This document shows positions 27,501 to 42,500 of a stretch of DNA of 64,000 nt, piece by piece; within the stretch, counting starts at the first letter, position 1, and every line of letters begins with the position of its first letter. The translations under genes were made by a program, and so were the position numbers. The notes below the pieces were generated by a model. The model was not told the origin of the DNA, made no database searches, and worked only from the letters and a program-made list of their open reading frames with translations. Origin of the DNA: Tubiluchus corallicola (lineage: Eukaryota > Priapulida > Priapulimorpha > Priapulimorphida > Tubiluchidae); the NCBI GenBank assembly GCA_030141605.1, contig JAQGDQ010000071.1:1-64000 (forward strand), given 5' to 3'.

Positions 27501-30500
27501 AATTCAGATTATTGCCACGAGATGGCATTGTGCACTAATTTGGAGGGAAGTTACAACTGTTCTTGTAACAGTGGGTATTTAGGAAACGGTACAGATTGCA
27601 ATAGTAAGTTTTGCATCTAATTGTCAGTGTGTGTGCTTTTGGTCTTAATGTTTAGCATGCAGGATATTAATCCTACAATGAGATCTGGAAAAGATTAATC
27701 AGAATTACAATAAAAACAATGATGTAGTCTACGTGCATGGTAGAGATGCCAAGGTTTGCCAAAAAAGAGGGAATTTTACTGGCTCCCTTGGAACCCATCT
27801 AGGGAGTCGGGGCGAGTGCAAGGTTTGGGGCAGAGCACCAATATTCAATGCATTTTCCTGTAATTAACATCATTTTGGAAGCATTTAGGGACACATGCAA
27901 AGCAGACATTTTACAGATGAGCTAATGATGCCCAAGTATACTTTTAAATTTTATTTCAAAGTCTTCGAAAATTTTAGGTTTCAAAAATTCCTAATATGAT
28001 CCAGAGGTGTATTAACCAATAGGCTAACTAGGCTATAGCCTAGGGTGCCAAAGCTTGAGAGACGCCACATTTTAGGTACCCAATTTTAAAAAAATTCTTA
28101 TTCTACTCGGTAAATGCGCGTAATCATGTAAAACAAGCATTGTATAATACACCACGGGCAGTTACTGTGACGAGCAGCTATATAAGCGCCATATAACATA
28201 CAGGTAGAAGGTACGACACAACAAACAGTTGCCCAGCCTGCTTATATGTAAGCACAATTCATGATACATGTAATTAACAGTGGCCTTGTTAGAAATTACG
28301 TAAATAGTATTATTAATACACCACAAGTAATTGCTTAAAATGTCCAGTACATAATGAATCATAAATTCCCAGTACGGATGAGCGAGACATAACGCAGCTT
28401 ACGGTGTCGTGAAGTCTTGATATGCCCCTGGTTACATCATCAAGCCAAAAACTTCGTAAGGTCTCTGTAAATTAGTGTAGAAGACTTCTCATTCTTGTGA
28501 AAAACATTGAGCAATTCATTGATCGTAAAATCACTTCATTGGTAATTCAAGACCTAATAAACTTTCATGCAAAGAAGCTGTAGATAGATTGATAAATAGA
28601 GAGTGGGGAAGGGAGGTAGGGGGCAGAAAGAGAAGTATATAAAGTAAAATATTAGTACTAACTTTATACCATTAAAACAGTGGTTACACATTTTAGTTTG
28701 GTATTTTAAGCGAATATTAATAAAACTACTGTTAGTTTTGAAAAGTTTCTAAAACTTGAGAACAAATTTTAAATGCATGATTTCTCTCCACAATATTAGA
28801 CAGTGCAGAAAAGTTCACACTAGGATATTTCCTTCTAATTTCAGTAGTCAAGTTACAATTCGTTAATACATGTTTTTCTGTTTGTCTCTCCTCATGTGCA
28901 TGTTCTTTGGTTTCTATCTTCATCATCAACCGGTCTCAATTCTTAAGTGATGTGCTTGTAGCCTTACTTGAGAGAAAGCTATGCGGTATTTTTCTATAGT
29001 CTTCTCTGGTATGTTTGGGATATTCACGTCTGATAATTTGCTAATATCGTACGATGATGACTTGCTCATGTTGTACCAAGTTTCCTCTATGAGGTCACAA
29101 AATTTGCTTTTAATCTTGTATTTGTTACAGAAAAATAGTATTTAATAGTACTGAAATACGAAGGACAACTGTAGATTAACAATTAGAAAAGTACAAGTAA
29201 CAGGTCAAAATTTCTTTTCTAATATTTACACAATTGTCTGCCGCTTTCCCTGGTTTAATCTTGTTTTGGAAATGTTTTACTTTGTTGTTTTCAGTCATTG
29301 TTTGTCCCGACGTTACTCCCACTCATGCTTCAGTACCTGGAAATTACAGTCCAGAATACGACCAGAGTGTGACAATCACCTGTGATGAGGGGTACGAATA
29401 TGAAGAAGGGGTGGAGGAACTCATAGTTACCTGTCTACTGAGTGGAGAGTGGGATCCTCCTGTAGATGATTGCAATAGTAAGTTACAAAAGTTGTTGATT
29501 TTCATGTCTTTGCATCATAATTGTGAAGTTGAATTTAGCTTCCTGACATCACCAGCTTATGTAAATACTTCTTCAGCTAAAATAACTTAATGGTAAATGT
29601 GTGCTTGCAAGCCAAAACCGTCAATAAGTCGACATATGTAAAACTACGTTATGATGCTACAAAGTAGAATGCACCAAAATTTTGGTTAAATGTCAATTTC
29701 TTTGTTTTTTATAAAAACAAACGCTAAATATATTGGACTTTTATAGTCTAGCATCAATTTATCTAGAAATTGTTCAAAAAATACTAAAAACTTAATTTTA
29801 TATTCCCATACTCTTCTAGTAATGCAATTGTAAATTTTCAAACTCCGATAGTAGCTTGTGGAAGCTGTCATTTTGCTTCTGGTTTTTTTCTGTTACCAAA
29901 CCCAGATCTTCGTCAGGAAGAGCCATCTACTGGATTTAAACATAACTTCAATGTGTTGGTGCAAAGTCCATAGCACCCAATATTTTTGCGGTTGCTAAGT
30001 GTTTTGTAGAAACGCGGCAAAAAACAATGGCTAACTTTAACAGTGATTTTCTCAAGCTTATGTTTTTCATGTTATTGTTTGCATATTTGAAATGTTGCAA
30101 TATTCTGTTTTGTTTTCTGTAGACTTTTCAAATTTAGACTTCAGATTCGTAAACCTTTAGGAATGAAAATGGACTGCAGCTATAATAATTAATAATTTTG
30201 TTTAGGGCATAGTCCAAGGCATAGCCTCACCTTAACATAACAGCTTAACTACCTCAATACTTATTTCCAAAGTAGTCCTGATTATTGTTACTCGCACGTT
30301 ACTGTGACAAACCTGTGTGCTTGGTTGAAGAACCAGCGGTATCATTTTTCCTGTAGCGGATAGCCCTATAGGCTGAATAGGCTGAAGCCTAAGGCCCGGG
30401 ATCAAAAGGGGCCCGCCAAAATAAAATATAGAAAAAAGTTTTTTTTTCAAAAGTGTCAAATCGGGTTTACACAAATCAAGTTTACACAATTTAAGTTTAC

Positions 30501-33500
30501 ACAATTCAAGTTTACACAATTTAAGTTTACACAATTCACGTTTACACAGTTTAAGTTTAAGTTCAAAATTTCAGTTTCCGAATTTTTCTGGGGGCAAAGT
30601 CAGTTATAATTTCTGAAAAGTCCATTTTTTCAACATATTTGACTCAATATCCGGATTTATGACGATACGCCATATTTCTGAAAATAAAAATATAAGAATA
30701 AGTACTAATAAGAATAATATAAGAATACTTACTAATAAGTATAAGAAATTAGTAAGAAACTAAAGTTACTTTCAGAGTTTCTGATTGGCTTATTTTAGTT
30801 GACATCTAACCCAGAAACTCACCAAGCTGTAATCGTGTTTATATAGTCCTAGTCCACAACTCAAGGATCAAGAAGATATCATTTTTATCACAATCGGTGG
30901 GCAAAAACTCACAAAATTAAACAAACTTACAAACGACGAGAGCTCCACAAAAACACGTCAGCTCAGCAGTGTAGCAACATTTAAAAGGCCCGTTCCAAGC
31001 TCAAGCCTAAGGCCCATAAAATCATAATCCGCCGCTGCATTTTTCAAGTCTTTTTGAATGACTCAGTCGGTAGTTGAACCAGCGACCTCACTGGTGATAG
31101 GCAAGTACGCTACCCATGAGCTGTCCCACCCGGTCCAAAAGAAAAAAAGCCATGAGATAGTATTGCCAGGTATCATGTTGTGTTATCAATGACAATGTAC
31201 ACCTAAGGCACAATCCCCTTTCATACCTTTCATACTTTTTTATGTTCCATAATGGAAATTCTTTCCAAGATTCGTATAGAAATAATTTTGAATGGTTGTG
31301 AAAAGAATTATCACTAATATGTATCCTCATAGTTACCAAAAATGGAAAGAACCCAAGACACAAAACCGGCATGCCATAACAAGACGTGCAGTTCATGAGT
31401 TCCACCATAAAATCTGTTCCAGTCAGTGCTTTGATCCACAACAAACTTGTATATGTATGCGAACTTTGTAACTCAGAAACTGGTAGATACAATATGTTGA
31501 CGTGTACAACAAATACTAACTCCCTGTACCACTGGACACATAGATAATTCATTCAAGACCTGTTATTCTTGCTGGTTAGAGTTAAAGATTCTCTTTTATT
31601 GTCTACTCGTTAAACTATTTTAGACTAACTTTGTTGGTGTAATAAATATATCTGGTCCAATAAGTGTGGCACACTATGCCCAGGCCACTCTAACCTAACC
31701 CCTTACCACTGAGTGACCACTGGTCACATTTAGGACGACTTGTTAAAAACCAATCGTTCTGTATGCAGCAATAAAACTGTGGCAGCTCTTGAAATACGCT
31801 TCGCAGAAGAGGAATTATATATGTGCAGTTTTGTAACAAAGATTACAGTGAATTAATTTGGCTTGGGTAATTACTATTGTTCTAGAATCTAGATTTTGCA
31901 ATTCAACCTCCAAACCTCCAACCGACCTTGTCCTAGACTGTCCTCAAACATGACCTTGTCCTAGACTGTCCTCAAATATTCATCTTGTCTAAGAAACATT
32001 AGCTAAGCAAGTCTTATACCTTGGAGTGTTATTACTACATTTTATCTACATTATCATAACTCATGTTATTGAGTGCGTACAAACATATACTTGTGAGCTG
32101 TGTTTTATCATCTCTGATTTTATGCTTTAGTTAAACATTGCCCAATCATCTCTGGTCTATTCTATGCTATGCCAATGTCAATGGAGAGACGCTACCAGGA
32201 TGAGGTGACATTAAAATGTCTGCCAGGATTCAGTTTTGAAAACTTTGAAATAACAATGACAAGTACATGTATGAGTAACAAGACTTGGATTCCTCCTCTT
32301 GTAGATTGTGAAGGTAATTTGTTTTTGTGTAACTTGCAGCAGAAACAAGGGTTTTATATTTCACGTTTATTAGCTGTTCTCTTGTCTTTTCGTGAATGCA
32401 AAGTGTTCATTGCCCATGCTATAGTTTCTGTTATGGACGCAAAGTGTTCATTGCCCATGCTATAGTTTCTGTTATGGACGCAAAGTGTTCATTGCCCATT
32501 CTATAGTTTCTGTTATGGACGCAAAGTGTTCATTGCCCATGCTATAGTTTCTGTTATGGACGCAAAGTGTTCATTGCTCATGCTACAATTTCTATTATGA
32601 ATGTGAAGTGTTCACTGCTCATACTAAAGTTTATATTATGAACACAAAGTGTTCATTGTTCATGCTATAGTTTCTATTATGAACATAAAGTATTCATTGT
32701 TCTTGCTATAGTTTCTGTTATGGACACAAAGTGTTCATTGCTCACGCTATAGTTTCTGTTATGGACGCAAAGTGTTCATTGCCCATGCCATAGTTTCTGT
32801 TATGGACGCAAAGTGTTCATTGCCCATGCTATAGTTTCTGTTATGGACGTGAAGTGTTCATTGCTCACGCTATAGTTTCTGTTATGGACGCAAAGTGTTC
32901 ATTGCCCATGCTATAGTTTCTGTTATGGACGCAAAGTGTTCATTGCTCACGCTATAGTTTCTGTTATGGACGCAAAGTGTTCATTGCCCATGCTATAGTT
33001 TCTGTTATGGACGCAAAGTGTTCATTGCTCACGCCATAGTTTCTGTTATGGACGCAAAGTGTTCATTGTTCACGCTATAGTTTCTGTTATGGACGCAAAG
33101 TGTTCATTCTTCTTGCTATAGTTTCTATTATGAACGTGAAATATTCATTGTTCGTGCTAAAGTTTCTATTAAGAGTGCAAAGTGTTCATTGCTCAAAATT
33201 ATAGTTTCTATTATGAACGTGAAATATTCATTATTCGTGCTAAAGTTTCTATTATAAATGTGAAGTGTTCATTGCTTATACTGAGTCAATTAAGTAAATA
33301 CAGTTCAATGTATTGATAAATGGCAAGATAAGTAAATTTTTAAGTATATTTATAAAAACTTAATAAATAGAGGCAGTAACTTTGGTAGTAGTATTGATGT
33401 ATCTTTTTGTAGCAAAAAAGTGCTATCCTTTGGATGAGACGTATCACGCAACGTGGGATTTTGATTTTGAAGAACCTCCTCAAGGCACAAATGTTGTGGT

Positions 33501-36500
33501 ACGTATTGACCAGTTCAACTGTTTTAAACGTCCACATAGGATCAAAATTATATGGTTATAATCAAATTAAACTTTTGATGTGGACTTTTCATGGTTATAG
33601 TAATTTATAGCATAAACCTTCATATAGTCAGAAAACTTTATTTTTAACTATTAAACAGAAACAGAGTAAATTTTTGAAACTAATTTTAATAGTATAGTGA
33701 AAGTAGTGAAAAAAATTTCGGCCCTTTGGCACTCGAACTCAAAACTCTGCTTAAACTTTCTCATAATTTTAAGCAGATTATTTCTAATGCTAGGTGACTT
33801 GTGATGAAGGTTACGAGCTTTCCGATCACAGCAAAACTCAGAACAGTTTTTGTTCACCCATAGAATTCACTTGGGTACCAGACATTCAGAAGTGTCAAGG
33901 TAGGTTTCTAATGCATGTAGTGTTTTTCGGTGTACTTGTATTAGTAGAAACATTGATGTACTTGTATTAGTAGAAACATTGATGTTCTTGTCTTAGTAGA
34001 AACATTGATGTACTTGTATTAGTAGAAACATTGATGTACTTGTCTTAGTAGAAACATTGATGTATTTGTCTTAGTAGAAACATTGATGTACTTGTATTAG
34101 TAGAAACATTGATGTACTTGTCTTAGTAGAAACATTGATGTACTTGTATTAGTAGAAACATTGATGTACTTGTATTAGTAGAAACATTGAGGTACTTGTG
34201 CTAGTAGAAACATTGATGTACTTGTATTAGTAGAAACATTGATGTTCATGTATTAGTAGAAACATTGATGTACTTGTATTAGTAGAAACATTGATGTACG
34301 TGTATTAGTAGAAACATTGAGGTACTTGTGCTAGTAGAAACATTGATGTACTTGTATTAGTAGAAACATTGATGTTCATGTATTAGTAGAAACATTGATG
34401 TACTTGTATTAGTAGAAACATTGATGTACGTGTATTAGTAGAAACATTGAGGTACTTGTGCTAGTAGAAACATTGATGTACTTGTATTAGTAGAAACATT
34501 GATGTTCATGTATTAGTAGAAACATTGATGTACTTGTATTAGTAGAAACATTGATGTACGTGTATTAGTAGAAACATTGAGGTACTTGTGCTAGTAGAAA
34601 CATTGATGTACTTGTATTAGTAGAAACATTGATGTTCATGTATTAGTAGAAACATTGATGTACTTGTATTAGTAGAAACATTGATGTACGTGTATTAGTA
34701 GAAACATTGAGGTACTTGTGCTAGTAGAAACATTGATGTACTTGTATTAGTAGAAACATTGATGTACTTGTATTAGAGGAAACATTGATGTACTTGTACT
34801 AGTAGAAACACTGATGTACTTGTACTAGTAGAAACATTGATGTGCATGTATCAGTAGAAACTTTGATGTACTTGTATTAGTAGAAACATTAATGAACTTG
34901 TATTAGTAGAAACGTTGATGTACTTGTATTAGTAGAAACATTGATGTACTTGTATTAGTAGAAACATTGATGAGCTTGTATTAGTAGAAACATTGATGTA
35001 CTTGTATTAGTAGAAACATTGAGGTACTTGTACTAGTAGAACATTGATGTACTTGCATTAGTAGAAACATTGATGTACTTGTACTAGTAGAAACATTGAT
35101 GTGCTTGTATTAGTAGAAACATTGATGTACTTGTATTAGTAGAAACATTGAGGTACTTGTACTAGTAGAACATTGATGTACTTGTATTAGTAGAAACATT
35201 GATGTTCTTGTATTAGTAGAAACATTGATGTGCTTGTACTAGTAGAAACATTGATGTGCTTGTATTAGTAGAAACATTGATGTACTTGTATTAGTAGAAA
35301 CACTGATGTACTTGTATTAGTAGAACATTGATGTACTTGTATTAGTAGAAACATTGATGTGCTTGTACTAGTAGAAACATTGATGTGCTTGTATTAGTAG
35401 AAACATTGATGTGCTTGTACTAGTAGAAACATTGATGTGCTTGTATGAGTAGAAACATTGATGTTCTTGTATTAGTAGAAACATTGATGAGCTTGTATTA
35501 GTAGAAACATTGATGTACTTGTATTAGTAGAACATTGATGTACTTGTATTAGTAGAAACATTGATGTGCTTGTATTAGTAGAAACATTGATGTACTTGTA
35601 TTAGTAGAAACATTGATGTGCTTGTACTAGTAGAAACATTGATGTACTTGTATTAGTAGAAACATTGATGTGCTTGTACTAGTAGAAACATTGATGTACT
35701 TGTATTAGTAGAAACATTGATGTGCTTGTACTAGTAGAAACATTGATGTGCTTGTATTAGTAGAAACATTGATGTGCTTGTACTAGTAGAAACATTGATG
35801 TGCTTGTATTAGTAGAAACATTGATGTGCTTGTATTAGTAGAAACATTGATGTGCTTGTATTAGTAGAAACATTGATGTACTTGTATTAGTAGAAACATT
35901 GAGGTACTTGTACTAGTAGAACATTGATGTACTTGTATTAGTAGAAACATTGATGTACTTGTATTAGTAGAAACATTGATGTGCTTGTATTAGTAGAAAC
36001 ATTGATGTACTTGTACTAGTAGAACATTGATGTACTTGTATTAGTAGAAACATTGATGTACTTGTACTAGTAGAACATTGATGTACTTGTATTAGTAGAA
36101 ACATTGATGTGCTTGTACTAGTAGAAACATTGATGTGCTTGTATTAGTAGAAACATTGATGTACTTGTATTAGTAGAAACATTGATGTGCTTGTATTAGT
36201 AGAAACATTGATGTGCTTGTATTAGTAGAAACATTGATGAGCTTGTATTAGTAAAAACATTGATGTACTTGTATTAGATCCATTTTCCAACTTGACTTGC
36301 ATTGGTGTTTAAAGGAAAGCCAAAGTTTTCTGGAAACATGGGCTTAATTCAATGTTTGTGAAAACTGTTGGAAGGACTTAGCAATAAAACTGCAATGAGT
36401 GTTTCGTATCTAACTAAAAAATCACTTTAAACTTGCGATCACTTTATGCTTGTGTGCTCCCATTTTCAATGCTCATCTTATTTTATCTTATTTCATCTTT

Positions 36501-39500
36501 ATTCTTTTCTCAATTAATAATGTTTTGACATTTTAGTTTTAGTTTGTGATCCATTTGGACAAAAGTTGCACATCCATGTTGACACTGAGAATGAAGCTTT
36601 ACTGACAACAGCTCAGCCTCATGGCACAGAACTACATCTTGAGTGTGAGACAGGCTGGCAGTTTTCACCAGGTGTAACAATGTTGAATAGTACTTGTGAA
36701 GATAATCCTCGTAGATGGGAGCCTGTTCTTAATGATGGCTGCAATGGTTTGTAAATTTTACGTTTCTATAATTCTCATATAATACTACTGCTTGGTAGTT
36801 CACATTACTACCAAAAATCTGTACTGACTCCTATTTTGCTTTTATACTAACTTGAAACAAAAAGGAGACTTAATGATGGCTGCAGGGGTTTGTAAATTTC
36901 ACGTTTTTATGTGCTAATATAGTACTCAGGGCCGTTTCAACGCATGGGCAATTGGGCACGCTGGGCCGTTACCCAGGGCCCCGCGAGCATAGGGGTTCCC
37001 CATGCAAATCTATGTACATGGTGACTTGCTGTTATTATACAAGCTATAAATATTTGCTATTATGTTACATATGGACATTAACATTTGCCTCTGATTTGGA
37101 CACCGTTGGAATCAAGGCAGTTATAAAGCATTTCTCTGCAAAGAAACTTCACAAATGTTTGTGTCCAGTAATAAATAATCCATGGTTTTTTCTTACTGTG
37201 CCATTTCCGGCTGTAAGGCTTACCGATTGAGTATCATTTATATGTAGAAATTTCTGTGTCTCTCAAGGCTCATTTTGTATTGCTCAAACGTTTGTGTTGA
37301 TTGATCTTTGCTGTACAGCATGTTTTTTTAATGTTTAAACACTGATTTTGTTTGGAAATACCAATATAATAAATATACGTTTTATTTTAATGACCATTTA
37401 CATTTTTATTCCTGTAAGTTGTGTGTAGATAGGACCCCCAGTGCACTGCTTTGTGTGGGGGACTGTAATGATGTTAAGAAAAGGCCCTGATAATGCTGCT
37501 GCTTGGTAATTCATACTGACTGCATAGAAATTGTAAAGAAACACAGTTGCACATAAAAGATTTTGCATATTGCTCGTAGTGATTGTCGTCTGCCCTAAAG
37601 CAATTGATGGGGATCACCGTATAAAAAGCACAAATGACAAGGTCTACAACACAAATCTTGTCCTTTCCTGTGAAACCGGATATGAATTTGATGTTGGAAT
37701 TACACAGATAACGACAGTTTGTCAGGAAAATGGAGAGTGGACAATTGATCCAGAGTACAAGGGCTGCCATGGTAGGATTTTTTATTAATTCACTTTGCAG
37801 TAATAAAACTTACAACATAGTAAATGCTGCCAATAAAGGGCAACGTCTGTGATTAGCTGACATTTTGTGTTGTCAATATAACTTCGTCTTCCTTATTTGT
37901 TTCCAGTTCCAGATTTACCGTTAGTCTTAGTAAGTGGTGTTGTCCTAGTGCTCACGGGTGTCTGGGACCCACTGAAACTAATTTGTTAGTCTTAGTAAGT
38001 GGTGTTGTCCTAGTGCTCACGGGTGTCTGGGACCCACTGAAACTAATTTGTTAGTCTTAGTAAGTGGTGTTGTCCTAGTGCTCACGGGTGTTTGGGACCC
38101 ACTGAAACTAATTTGTTAGTCTTAGTAAGTGGTGTTGTCCTAGTGCTCACGGGTGTCTGGGACCCACTGGAACTAATTTGTTAGTCTTAGTAAGTGGTGT
38201 TGTCCTAGTGCTCACGGGTGTTTGAGACCCACTGAAACTAATTTGTTAGTCTTAGTAAGTGGTGTTGTCCTAGTGCTCACGGGTGTCTGGGACCCACTGG
38301 AACTAATTTGTTAGTCTTAGTAAGTGGTGTAGTCCTAGTGCTCACGTGTGTTTGGGACCCACTGAAACTAATTTGTTAGTCTTAGTAAGTGTTGTTGTCC
38401 TAGTGCTCACGGGTGTTTGGGACCCACTGAAACTAATTTGTTAGTCTTAGTAAGTGGTGTTGTCCTAGTGCTCACGGGTGTTTGGGACCCACTGAAACTA
38501 ATTTGTTAGTCTTAGTAAGTGGTGTTGTCCTAGTGCTCACGGGTGTTTGGGACCCACTGAAACTAATTTGTTAGTCTTAGTAAGTGGTGTTGTCCTAGTG
38601 CTCACGGGTGTTTGGGACCCACTGAAACTAATTTGTTAGTCTTAGTAAGTTTTGTTGTCCTAGTGCTCACGGGTGTTTGGGACCCACTGAAACTAATTTG
38701 TTAGTCTTAGTAAGTGGTGTTGTCCTAGTGCTCACGGGTGTTTGGGACCCACTGAAACTAATTTGTTAGTCTTAGTAAGTGGTGTTGTCCTAGTGCTCAC
38801 GGGTGTTTGGGACCCACTGAAACTAATTTGTCATGCTGTGTGCCAGCGTATAATCTTCTTTCAATTGTACACCCGGTATTTCATTATATGTTATATATTC
38901 AAAACCAAGACGGGAGTATGGTGCCCCTGTACAATAAGCATAGGGCTAGGAGTATGGATGCCCTGTACAATAAGCATTGGGCCCAGAGTGTGTATCCCCT
39001 GCACAATAAGCATAGGGCCCAGAGTATTGAGCCCCTGTACAATAAGCATACGGCCTGGAGTATGGATGCCCTGTACAATAAGCATTGGGCCCATAGTATG
39101 GATCCCCTGCACAATAAACATACGGCTCGGAGTATGGATGCCCTGTACAATAAGCATACGGCCTGGAGTATGGAGCCCCTGTACAATAAGCATACGGCCT
39201 GGAGTATGGATCCCCTGCACAATAAGCATACGGCTCGGAGTATGGATGCCCTGTACAATAAGCATTGGGCCCGGAGTGTGGAGCTCCTGTACAATAAGCA
39301 TAGGGCCCGGAGTGTGGAGCCCCTGCACAATAAGCAAAGGGCCCGGAGTGTGGAGATTCTGTACAATAAGCAAAGGGTGCCACATTAGACACAATCTTAT
39401 TTCTCCAACTAATTACCCCACAATGGGTAATAACTGGTAAAATAAACTGCAATGGTTCATAAAAATTCTGGTAATCAGTCATAATTAATTAATTATAGCA

Positions 39501-42500
39501 TTAGTTTCCACTTAATTTGGGAAAGTATTGATACTATTAAATTTTCACTCGTCGACACTTATACTCCCATTCATATCTTTAGTTTCAGTATTTTTATGTT
39601 TCATCTCAACGTATACATCAGACTGTGAAATTGTCCTGGTTTAAAAACAGAAGAAAAGATTGTCATAAGAACTTACAAGCCAGTGCGTGTGGATGCTATT
39701 AAATGTTTCTCACTTGAAACAATGCTATCATGCTATCAAGCTTTCATATTATTCTTATTCATGTGATGCTTTGTATCTACCTACATCTGGGCTGGTTTCG
39801 AAGTAGTACGAAGCCGCTAAACAAGAATCCTGCACAGGGTTTCTTTGCGGACTCCGTGTGTGCTTGTGCTATGTGTGAGGTAAATGATGTAGATTGGCTT
39901 AGCCAGGTTGTGGTTCTTCTGACAGGTAAAGATGAAAAGTCTCCGAGTTTCTCGTCTCACACAGTCTTTAATTAACGTCGTTAAATCACATAGACAAAAT
40001 GTTACGATATTTATTTTTACGAACAAGATATCCAGCAGTTCATGTTGAGAACTTCTGTACCATTGCATAATGTTTGTTTTAGGAGTAGCTTGTCCCGCGA
40101 TAGAGGTGCCACCCCACGGGACAATGCGGGACATTCGCGGTCGAATAATTGAATATCCTCTATTTCTCTACCCTGACAAAATGTTCTTTTCGTGTGATAA
40201 AAAAGTGGCAGTGCTAGAGGGATCTTCTGAGACAGAATGTCAAGCAAATAGAACTTGGTCTCATCCTGTTCCAGAATGTGGTATGTAAAAAATGATGCTT
40301 CTTCGCTGGTTGAATGACATATAGAATTTAAAATGGTTGTGTATTCTAATTATGTTGATGTTATAGAATTTTTACTTTCAGAAACGAATATAAAGCATTT
40401 CATTCAGTTTTACTTTCACCTCTGAAATATCCTAGATAAGAATTACAAGTATGCACATTTAGAATTTTGTTTATGAACTATTACCATGATTTTAACAAAC
40501 TAAGCAGTAACTTTTGTCAAAATGCTGACCAGCCTGACCATCGTTCCTTATGGTCAGCGTTTAGAACAGTTTCTTTTATGTCATTTATGTTTAAACTGCA
40601 GAACTCAACAGGAAATTTTTCGTTTTCTTCTTTAAAAGTGTGCGGTCTGATTTACGTTCCAATTCAATTTCTATTTCAATTCAACTTGTATTTATTTATC
40701 TCTTACGAGTTAGTAATACATTAACATAACACAGTATAGTTCAGTAAAGGGTTATAGAGACGGGTGATGAACAAACTAGATGGTCTTCTAGTCTAGCCAC
40801 CTCAAGTACTAGCAAGTGGTATGTACAAATTTACGTTTTTATATTTTTATCCATCCTCACATGAACATCTAGCTCATTTTTTTTTTCATAAACTCCGGTT
40901 TGGGTAGGTATTTCAATGCTGTTCTTTTGTGTGTTTATTGTTTACTCCAGTGTCCAAACCCAGCTATCCATCGTATAAATGTGCAACAGTTTGACAGCAT
41001 GTTAGCTGAATGGATATGAAGAATGGGTGATGCAGTGATCCATTAATACTGGTACTAGTGGATTGTTGTGGATTGATTCATACATTTTGTGTGATTATGT
41101 GTGATTACGTGTATGTTAATACCAGTGGTGGGATTAATGCATTACAAATCTAACTTGTTCCAAAACGTAGTTCCAAAATTGTGGAACCGTAACTATAACG
41201 AGTTACAACTTTTTGGAAGTAACTAGTAACTATAACTAGTTCCTTTCTTTTGTAACTTGTAATTGAAATAACAGTTACTTTTACCGTTTGTTTTGTCTAG
41301 AATTAAAAATTTATTGGTACTGCTCTGTCCATTGTACTGTTCATTCAGTATTGTACCGTTGATTCATACCCATGCCCATCCCAAACCAGACCAGATAACT
41401 TGATGTAACACTTATTTCTGGAATTGTAACTGTAACTAGTTATTTAAAATGCATTGCAAGTATTGTGACATTAGACAAGCACATTTCAAATGGTGGAAAT
41501 ATTCACTCTGTCCATTGCATTGTTCATTCAGTATTGTACCGTTGATTCATACCCATCCCAGACCAGACCAGACCAGATAACTTCATGTAACCCTTATTTC
41601 TGGAATTGTAACTGTAACTAGTTATTTAAAATGCATTGCAAGTATTGTGTTATTAGACAAACACATTTCAAATGGTGGAAATATTCACTCTATCCGTTGT
41701 ACTGTTCATTCAGTATTGTACCGTTGATTCATACCCATGCCATCCCAGACCAGACCAGACCGGATAACTTCATGTAACCCTTATTTCTGGAATTGTAACT
41801 GTAACTAGTTATTTAAAATGCATTGCAAGTATTGTGACATTAGCAAGCACATTTCAAATGGTGGAAATATTCACTCTGTCCATTGCATTGTTCATTCAGT
41901 ATTGTACCGTTGATTCATACCCATCCCAGACCAGACCAGACCAGATAACTTCATGTAACCCTTATTTCTGGAATTGTAACTGTAACTAGTTATTTAAAAT
42001 GCATTGCAAGTATTGTGTTATTAGACAAACACATTTCAAATGGTGGAAATATTCACTCTATCCGTTGTACTGTTCATTCAGTATTGTACCGTTGATTCAT
42101 ACCCATGCCATCCCAGACCAGACCAGACCGGATAACTTCATGTAACCCTTATTTCTGGAATTGTAACTGTAACTAGTTATTTAAAATGCATTGCAAGTAT
42201 TGTGACATTAGACAAGCACATTTCAAATGGTGGAAATATTCACTCTGTCCATTGCATTGTTCATTCAGTATTGTACCGTTGATTCATACCCATGCCCAGA
42301 CCAGACCAGACCAGATAACTTCATGTAACACTTATTTCTGGAATTGTAACTGTAACTAGTTATTTAAAATGCATTGCAAATATTGTGATATTAGACAAAC
42401 ACATTTCAAATGGTGGAAATATTCACAGCGCAGGAAAGCTAGTGCCATTGTTGTAATTGAAAAAACAATGATGTAAAATTAATAATTTTTGATGATAATG

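Noticed and set aside
31088-31552. 154-codon minus-strand frame
   Set aside because: No domain, overlaps a SINE-like head and lies in an intron; not supported as a gene.
33925-36275. CRISPR-like array
   Set aside because: Units are contiguous tandem copies with no unique spacers, in a eukaryotic intron.
38742-39482. Open frames of 155 to 232 codons on both strands
   Set aside because: They come from 65-bp and 36-bp tandem repeats; several frames are open at once and no splice context fits.
39730-39975. Plus frame with several cysteines between CCP5 and CCP6
   Set aside because: Cysteine spacing does not fit CCP or EGF and no in-phase acceptor and donor pair surrounds it.
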